Shown piece by piece: positions 58,225 to 64,000 of a DNA stretch of 64,000 bases (within the stretch, counting starts at the first letter, position 1; each line of letters starts with the position of its first letter). The notes under the pieces were generated by a model. It was given only the letters and a program-made list of their open reading frames with translations, was not told where the DNA came from and made no database searches. The position numbers and the translations under genes were made by a program. This DNA comes from Catenovulum agarivorans YM01 (GTDB lineage: Bacteria > Pseudomonadota > Gammaproteobacteria > Enterobacterales > Alteromonadaceae). The DNA lies in NCBI RefSeq assembly GCF_000281085.1, contig NZ_JH767524.1:66863-130862 (forward strand). The letters are read 5' to 3'.

Positions 58225-59922
58225 TTAACTGGCCGCTTTTGTTTGATACCTTAATTCAGGTCGAACATAACCCGGTATCTTGTCCAAATCGACTTCGTCA
58301 ATTTGTTCTGGGTTAAGAAACTCTTTGGCAAAGATTTTGTAAATCCCCGAGTCGACAAACACATCAAATAGATCTGGATCTATATGATTATCTTTTTTCA
58401 TAAAACCCAATATTTTTAAACACTGGCTCAACGACTTAGCAGGTTTGTACGGTCTATCAGCAGCTGTTAATGCTTCAAAAATATCTGCAATGGCCATCAT
58501 TCGCGCTGGTACCGACATCTGCTGACGAGTTAACTGTCGAGGATATCCTGTTCCGTCCATCTTTTCATGATGCCCACCTGCATATTCAGGTACCCGGCGT
58601 AAATGCTTAGGAAATGGCAGTGCTTCCAGCATATCTATGGTGATTTCGATATGACGATTAATAATCGCTCGCTCTTCATTATTTAACGTACCACGGGCAA
58701 TTTGTAAGTTGTATATTTCATCGCTGGTTAACAACGGAGTTGTAGTACCATTAATAGTTACTTCCGCTTGCTGACCTATTTCCTCAACTCGTTTTTGATC
58801 TTCTGGCGTCATAAATTCACCGCCAATATTAGCGTTGCGCAGAAATTCAAAATCAGCGTCAAGTTGAGCAAGCGCCTCATTCAGTTCGGCTTCGTAATTG
58901 ACTATAGTGTCTGCTTGGTTCGTTTTATACGCATCAATTATTTTTTGCTGATAACTTAATTGGATATCACGTTTAACAATTTCAAATCGACTTGCAACTA
59001 AATGAATTCTATCGGCAATAGTTTCTAATTTAGTTGCTTTGTCCATCACATATTCAGGCGTGCCAACTTTACCACAATCGTGCAACCAAGCGGCAATATT
59101 AAGCTCGTACATGTCTTTTTCTGTCATTGAAAAATCGGACAATGGCCCATAATCAACTTGATTAACGGCTTGTGCGAGTAACATGGTAATTTCGGGTACT
59201 CTACGGCAGTGCCCCCCCGTATATGGAGATTTTTCATCTATCGCTTTCGCAATCAATTTAGTAAATGATTGGAAAAGCGTTTGCATGTCGTCAATGAGCT
59301 GCCTGTTTGTCAATGCAACAGCGGCTTGCGAAGCAAGTGAATCAACTAAACGTTGGATTTCAGGAGAAAACGGAATTATCTCAGTTTCCCCATTTTCCAA
59401 TATTTTTTGCGCATTAATTAATTGCAATACGCCATTTAATTCACCTTCATGGTTTTTCATCGGAATGGTTAAAACAGACTGAGTACGATAGCCGATTTTT
59501 TTATCCATTTCCCGTGCAGCTGTCATATCAAAGCCATCAAAAGGTTGATAAGCATCTGGAATATTGACCACTAAGTCTTTATTTGCAGCAAAAGCCACCA
59601 AGGCATTTAAGTTGGCTTTGCCTTCAATTTCTAATGGGATATTTGGAAACGGAATCGCTTGTCCGCTGGTGCCACCCATATACATGTTTAATGTATGATT
59701 AATGAGGGTCTCAAATTTAAGCTGGCTGTCTTCGGTAACTGAATAAATAGTACCGCCGTCAGCGTGGGTAAGCTGTTGTGCGGCAAATAATATTTGTTCG
59801 AGTAACTTAGTGGTGTCTTTTTCAGACGACAGCGCGACGCCTACTTTTATTAGGTGATCAACTTGCTCATGCAAGTCTTGCTGAACTATCTCTGAAATAG
59901 TTTCCGAAATACTCTCACTCAT
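58225..59922 (-). CDS. GAF/HD-GYP domain c-di-GMP phosphodiesterase
   Basis: 565 residues. A GAF domain (about 20-205) is followed by an HD-GYP domain. The HD motif is LHDCGKVGTPEYV (His281-Asp282) and the GYP motif HHEKMDGTGYP (451-461). HD and HHE are separated by about 170 residues, roughly 100 more than I expect for classic HD-GYP proteins; the insert (about 296-408) is helical and charged. It should hydrolyse c-di-GMP. It follows the CHASE2 adenylate cyclase by 48 bases on the same strand, in a likely second-messenger operon. Confidence 0.9.
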   Translation of the reverse strand: MSESISETISEIVQQDLHEQVDHLIKVGVALSSEKDTTKLLEQILFAAQQLTHADGGTIYSVTEDSQLKFETLINHTLNMYMGGTSGQAIPFPNIPLEIEGKANLNALVAFAANKDLVVNIPDAYQPFDGFDMTAAREMDKKIGYRTQSVLTIPMKNHEGELNGVLQLINAQKILENGETEIIPFSPEIQRLVDSLASQAAVALTNRQLIDDMQTLFQSFTKLIAKAIDEKSPYTGGHCRRVPEITMLLAQAVNQVDYGPLSDFSMTEKDMYELNIAAWLHDCGKVGTPEYVMDKATKLETIADRIHLVASRFEIVKRDIQLSYQQKIIDAYKTNQADTIVNYEAELNEALAQLDADFEFLRNANIGGEFMTPEDQKRVEEIGQQAEVTINGTTTPLLTSDEIYNLQIARGTLNNEERAIINRHIEITIDMLEALPFPKHLRRVPEYAGGHHEKMDGTGYPRQLTRQQMSVPARMMAIADIFEALTAADRPYKPAKSLSQCLKILGFMKKDNHIDPDLFDVFVDSGIYKIFAKEFLNPEQIDEVDLDKIPGYVRPELRYQTKAAS

Positions 59923-59970
59923 TAACTGCTCACTTACTTATTCACATTAAACATCCATGCGCCTCTTATA

Positions 59971-62205
59971 TTATTTACTCGTATGGGTAAAACTTCCATC
60001 CCAATTTTCAATAAAGTCTTGCTCTCGCAATTCTTCAATACGTTCAAGGTAGATTTTATATAACATTCTAGCCGGATACTGGTCGGATAACTGACTAAAA
60101 ACTTCTTCTGCCTGTTGCCACTCTTGTGATAAATACCAATCGTAAGCTTGTAAGTGCAGTGACAATTCGTCTTTGATATCTTCAGTTAACTCTGAAAACA
60201 AACAAATTGGCTCTACAATTGCCACGGCTTGATTTTTACCTTTAACTTTAACTCTGTCAATTGGTCGATAAACATAACTGGTGGCGAGCTCTTGTGTCGA
60301 TTCACTTACCAATAGTTTGACACCATAAAACTTGGTTAGCCCTTCTAAGCGACTGCCTAAGTTTACTGCATCACCCAACACAGTATAGGCTCGTCTAAAT
60401 TCGGAGCCCATATCACCCACATTCATCTCACCGGTATTAATACCAATACCAATTGCTATTTCAGGTAAACCTTGTTCGACAAAACTAACATTCAGCTCTT
60501 CAGTTATTTTTAACATAGCGAAAGCTGCAGTAATTGCATTATCTGCATGCTCTGGGTCGTCCAATGGTGCGCCCCAGAATGCCATAACCATATCACCTAC
60601 ATACTTATCTATCGTACCTTTGTGATCTAAAATGCTTTTAGTGATAGGTGAAAAATACTGATTGAGCAGTTGTTTCAGCTCTGTTGCTGACAGCCTTTCA
60701 GAAATAGTCGTAAAACTGCGAATGTCTGAAAACAGTACACTCATGACCTTTCTTTCACCATCAAACGATACACTGCTTGGGTCACTTAACATTTTGTCAA
60801 TATGCGCAGGCGGCACATATTGGTCAAAGAACCCCTTGATCACTTTTTTCTGGTTCGACTCTGCTGCATATCCAATAGCGACATTCACAGCTGTTATTGT
60901 AACCAGCAAAGCGATTACGGTAAACAATGGTAATACAATACTAAAAAAATGCCATTGAACCAGATTAAACACTATACTGATTGCGATTAAAGTTGCGCCT
61001 GTCAATGCCATTTTGATTGAATCTAACTTAGGCATTAACCAACTCGTCAGCATACCGAGCACACATAAAATCAACACTACCATACCATTGGCAGTATCGG
61101 GTTTAAATTTGAGTATATCTGGATGTAACAAGGCCTCAGCAACATTTGCATGAATCTCAACCCCCGGATATTGAATACCAACTGGGGTTTCCCGTAAATC
61201 AGCTAAACCAACAGAAGAAGTGCCTATAAACGCAATTGCGCCTGCGAGCTTTTCATCACCGACTCTGCCTTCAATCACATCAGTCGCTGAGATGTATTCA
61301 AAGCTTTGTTTTCCGCCACGGTAGGGCACCAAAATGTGCCCATGTATATCTGTCCGTATATTTTGTTTATTTAATTCAATACCCACAATATTGTATTGAC
61401 CACCTTCAGGCTCAGTTTTTACCTTAATAGTAGGTTCAAACAAATATGCGCGGACAGCTTCTAAAGCCAGTGAAGAGTAGAGTTTGTCTTGATGACGAAT
61501 GACTAGGGCTGCACGACGAATCGAACCATCTTCATCTGGCATTGAATTCATAAAACCTTGAGAGATGATAAAACCACTTTGTTGTGCAGCTTGATACAAG
61601 GTATCAACAACCCCGACAAATGCAGGTTTTGCGACAGCTTTTGTTCTAGTAATGTCGACTTGTGGCTGCATAATAATAGGGCTATCAGGCAAATGCCCAG
61701 ACATAGCGACTAGTTGATCTTCAAATAATGTCCCAAGAATCACATCACCTTGGCTAATACTTTCAGCTAACTGAGTATCGGGATCGAGCTGCTGCCGATA
61801 CTTGGATAAATGCTGCTCAACTACATCTGACTTTGGCGTATTGGATAAAATAAAGTCAACCGGATTAACTTCTTCTTCGGAAAACATGACGTCGAATGCG
61901 ATAACAACGGCACCCGCGTTAAACAATTGATCGACCATTTTTGCGGTTTTGACCCGACTCCATGGAAAGCGACCTTGTTCACGTATGCTTTTCTCGTCAA
62001 TATCTATAACAACAATCTTGTTGTCCGAATATTGATTACGATAAGGTAATAAAAAGTTGAAACGCAAATCGTAGAGCAAACCATCTAAGCGATTTAATCC
62101 AGCACGAGTGTCTGAGTTGACGGGCGATAACTGCAGCAAAATAAAAGTTAGTGTTAATAATAACCCACAGAAAACAGCTAGTCTGTGGGAGGTAATTTTA
62201 ATCAT
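59971..62205 (-). CDS. CHASE2-domain adenylate/guanylate cyclase (class III)
   Basis: 744 residues. One N-terminal membrane helix (about 8-27), a periplasmic CHASE2 sensor (about 35-360; IVVIDIDEKSIREQGRFPWSR), three closely spaced helices (about 370-445), and a class III cyclase domain (about 480-670) with VLFSDIRSFTTISE (first metal Asp), KYVGDMVMAFWGAPLDDPEH, and GINTGEMNVGDMGS. The product is probably cAMP; cGMP cannot be excluded. It overlaps the MBL gene by eight bases. CHASE2 cyclases are often encoded with FecR-like proteins, as here. Confidence 0.92.
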   Translation of the reverse strand: MIKITSHRLAVFCGLLLTLTFILLQLSPVNSDTRAGLNRLDGLLYDLRFNFLLPYRNQYSDNKIVVIDIDEKSIREQGRFPWSRVKTAKMVDQLFNAGAVVIAFDVMFSEEEVNPVDFILSNTPKSDVVEQHLSKYRQQLDPDTQLAESISQGDVILGTLFEDQLVAMSGHLPDSPIIMQPQVDITRTKAVAKPAFVGVVDTLYQAAQQSGFIISQGFMNSMPDEDGSIRRAALVIRHQDKLYSSLALEAVRAYLFEPTIKVKTEPEGGQYNIVGIELNKQNIRTDIHGHILVPYRGGKQSFEYISATDVIEGRVGDEKLAGAIAFIGTSSVGLADLRETPVGIQYPGVEIHANVAEALLHPDILKFKPDTANGMVVLILCVLGMLTSWLMPKLDSIKMALTGATLIAISIVFNLVQWHFFSIVLPLFTVIALLVTITAVNVAIGYAAESNQKKVIKGFFDQYVPPAHIDKMLSDPSSVSFDGERKVMSVLFSDIRSFTTISERLSATELKQLLNQYFSPITKSILDHKGTIDKYVGDMVMAFWGAPLDDPEHADNAITAAFAMLKITEELNVSFVEQGLPEIAIGIGINTGEMNVGDMGSEFRRAYTVLGDAVNLGSRLEGLTKFYGVKLLVSESTQELATSYVYRPIDRVKVKGKNQAVAIVEPICLFSELTEDIKDELSLHLQAYDWYLSQEWQQAEEVFSQLSDQYPARMLYKIYLERIEELREQDFIENWDGSFTHTSK

Positions 62206-63061
62206 TTATTGGTGCTGCATCATCTGCGAGTTGGATCACCATACCTTCGTATGCGGCAAATATATGTGTTTTCGATTTTCTGCGCTCTAACATAGCTTGT
62301 ATATGTGCAACTTGATGTTCAATATCTTCATCTGTGCGCGTGTAGTCATGGCTATATAAGGCACACTGTTTTACTTTAGCGGTAACGGCTAATTCAACCG
62401 CCTGGTCAACTAAGCTGTGTCCCCATCCGTGTTTATGTGGCATATCTTTGTCAATATATTGAGCATCATGGATTAATAAATCAGCCTCGCTAATAAACTC
62501 AACCCATTCTTCAAAGGTAGTCGATATTTGATATGGCGGGTACAGTTCATTATCTGTTACATAAGCGAGTTTGTAGCCATTTTCTTCGATTAAATATGCA
62601 GAACCACCTCCAGGATGGTTGAGCGATTTGCGTCGCACGGTTGCACTACCGACCTGCCAGCTATCTTGCCCTTCGTATGGCGTTAATTCGATATCAGCTC
62701 TAAGCTCATCCGATTTTATCGGAAACCAAGTACCTGACATTTGTTGTAAGACTGCATCATCTTCTCTGGGTGTGGTTAACCCGGGTGTTAAAACAATTTT
62801 ACGCTTTACTTGGTATGCTGGAGTAAAAAACGGGAATCCTTGAATATGATCCCAATGATTGTGCGTCAACATTAAATGAATAGGTTTACCCTTAGCGAGC
62901 AACTCATCACCTAATTTAACTATACCTGTACCCGCATCAAGTATGATATCTGTACCGTCTTCAAGTTCTACATGAACACAAGCCGTATTGCCGCCATATT
63001 TTGCAAACTCAGCGCCTGCTGCTGGCATACTACCTCTTACTCCAAAAAACTCTACCCACAT
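62198..63061 (-). CDS. MBL-fold metallo-hydrolase
   Basis: 287 residues of the metallo-beta-lactamase fold, in the branch close to RNase Z and cyclic-nucleotide phosphodiesterases. The start WVEFFGVRGSMPAAG and YGGNTACVHVE are characteristic. The metal motif is TH67NHWDH72 (HxHxDH), with further ligands in LNHPGGGSAY, LIHDAQY and HGWGHS. No signal peptide is visible. It overlaps the cyclase gene by eight bases; a role in cyclic-nucleotide turnover is possible but is an inference from context. Confidence 0.9.
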   Translation of the reverse strand: MWVEFFGVRGSMPAAGAEFAKYGGNTACVHVELEDGTDIILDAGTGIVKLGDELLAKGKPIHLMLTHNHWDHIQGFPFFTPAYQVKRKIVLTPGLTTPREDDAVLQQMSGTWFPIKSDELRADIELTPYEGQDSWQVGSATVRRKSLNHPGGGSAYLIEENGYKLAYVTDNELYPPYQISTTFEEWVEFISEADLLIHDAQYIDKDMPHKHGWGHSLVDQAVELAVTAKVKQCALYSHDYTRTDEDIEHQVAHIQAMLERRKSKTHIFAAYEGMVIQLADDAAPIND

Positions 63062-63088
63062 GCTTTACTACCTTTTGTTTCCATGTAC

Positions 63089-64000
63089 TTACAGATCTGT
63101 TGCAATATCATCGCTTGCGACTGATTCATTCGTTTCAGTTAGCTCAAAGGTTCCTGAAGCATTAACTTCTGGGTTATCAACCTCATTTAACGCCACATTA
63201 CCGTTTATTGTCTCGGATGTAGTAAAAATAGCGTCAATTTCGCCTTCTGCCAAGTTATCACCATGAGACGCATAATTAACACCTACATCTAGTTCAGCGC
63301 CGCGAATCGCCCCATTAAAACGAGCTAACCATTCCCCCCCTTCATCGGAGAATGATAAAAAGCCTCGCTCAACACTTTGTTGATCAAAGTTAATTTGCAT
63401 GCTCACGGTCACATCTGATACGGCCCCTAAGCTACTAACAATTTGATGTTCGTCCAAACTAAAATTCGCGATGCCAACTCGGTCAGCAATCGGATCAAAC
63501 GTTGGATCGTCGAAGTCAGGTTCTTTGTCAAATTCCTCCGGCAATGGGACTTCCGGCGTCTCATCTTGAGTTGGCTCAAATACAATTTCTGTGGGAGAAT
63601 CGTCTTGCGCAGTTGGGCTAGCGCTCTGTTCAGACTCAGTCATTCCAACATTCAAAGAGTCCGCATTACCTTCGTTGCTTGCTAGCGTCGATGATTCATT
63701 CGACCCTGAATTATTGCTCTGCTCGCCATCATTCTCATCTTGCTCTGATTCAGTTGATTCCTGCTGCTCTGAATCCTGAGTTGGATCAACACTATGTCCC
63801 GAATCAAAAACTTCCGGAGCAGTCAACAACCCAGTTACTTGACCGTTTGCTTGTATTTTACCAAAACTAAAGTTTTCGTTAGCCCCAAAAGAAACTAAGT
63901 CAACTCCACCACCAACTTCAACATTAACGTCAATCGCGCCATCCCAAACGGCAATAAACATTTCACCATCAACCAGTTCAATCTCAAAATGAGTCCCGCG
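63089..64000 (-). CDS. FecR-like protein with acidic low-complexity region (5' part outside window)
   Basis: The frame is open to the right edge, so the true start lies beyond 64000. The visible N-terminal residues, RGTHFEIELVDGEMFIAVWDG, are the end of a FecR-type domain. Next comes a long acidic, Ser/Glu/Gln/Asn-rich stretch (about residues 75-180 of the visible part), then FDPIADRVGIANF and a beta-rich C-terminal domain (VSMQINFDQQSVERGFLSFSD, NGNVALNEVDNPEVNASGTF) like those of lipocalin- or LPS-binding-like beta domains. It starts the FecR, MBL, CHASE2, HD-GYP series. No exact function is assigned. Confidence 0.75.
   Translation of the reverse strand, partial: RGTHFEIELVDGEMFIAVWDGAIDVNVEVGGGVDLVSFGANENFSFGKIQANGQVTGLLTAPEVFDSGHSVDPTQDSEQQESTESEQDENDGEQSNNSGSNESSTLASNEGNADSLNVGMTESEQSASPTAQDDSPTEIVFEPTQDETPEVPLPEEFDKEPDFDDPTFDPIADRVGIANFSLDEHQIVSSLGAVSDVTVSMQINFDQQSVERGFLSFSDEGGEWLARFNGAIRGAELDVGVNYASHGDNLAEGEIDAIFTTSETINGNVALNEVDNPEVNASGTFELTETNESVASDDIATDL

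Overview
This is a chromosomal window of about 64 kb from an AT-rich (roughly 40% GC by eye) marine-type gammaproteobacterium. The order Alteromonadales is the best fit. The evidence is an E. coli-like CRP, the mreBCD-maf-rng-yhdP-nit-tldD cluster, ftsYEX, fadBA, a DUF2333 protein, a TIGR04219-type outer-membrane barrel and YqhA. A genus such as Catenovulum is possible but I cannot establish it. Almost all genes look intact and vertically inherited. I saw no phage, IS transposase, CRISPR array, rRNA or tRNA.

Layout. 1-6.4 kb: the 5' part of a lipoprotein GH13 amylase, pyrC, and an RND efflux permease with its membrane-fusion protein. 6.6-11.1 kb: a P-loop kinase, flotillin, a YqiJ-like OB-fold membrane protein and purU, with two nested-palindrome repeats and one 266-bp MITE-like element between them. 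11.4-17.5 kb: ppa, an outer-membrane protein with an Asp-rich loop, a small lipoprotein, an acid phosphatase, a PCu(A)C copper chaperone, a DUF2333 protein, a YqaB-like HAD phosphatase and an HDOD protein. 17.5-30.2 kb: tldD, nit, yhdP, rng, maf, mreD, mreC, mreB and slt, all on the minus strand. 30.4-34.8 kb: fadBA behind a PsrA-type operator, then an outer-membrane barrel gene.

34.9-48.0 kb: an 11-gene minus-strand operon, the most unusual part of the window. It encodes two LPP20-family proteins, a periplasmic MltC-like lytic transglycosylase, two TPR-like proteins, an MlaE-type permease, an ABC ATPase with degenerate nucleotide-binding motifs, an MCE (MlaD-type) protein, a FlgT-N/LPP20-like protein, a TPR-CsgG lipoprotein and a TolB/CsgG-like protein carrying eight FN3 domains. 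I read it as an envelope-spanning assembly joining Mla-like lipid-transport parts to parts resembling the Vibrio flagellar H/T-ring (FlgO/FlgP/FlgT) and CsgG. Its function is unknown.

48.1-58.2 kb: crp, mscS, a DUF481 porin-like protein, ftsX-ftsE-ftsY, rsmD, a cold-shock protein, yqhA, a NUDIX hydrolase, a diguanylate cyclase and tesB. 58.2-64 kb: a second-messenger operon read from the right edge: a FecR-like protein (truncated by the window), an MBL-fold hydrolase, a CHASE2 adenylate cyclase and a GAF/HD-GYP protein. With crp and the GGDEF protein, this right-hand part is rich in cAMP and c-di-GMP functions.

Several genes appear to start with TTG or GTG behind strong Shine-Dalgarno sites (starts at 6367, 11978, 47167 and 54918), and I have set starts accordingly.
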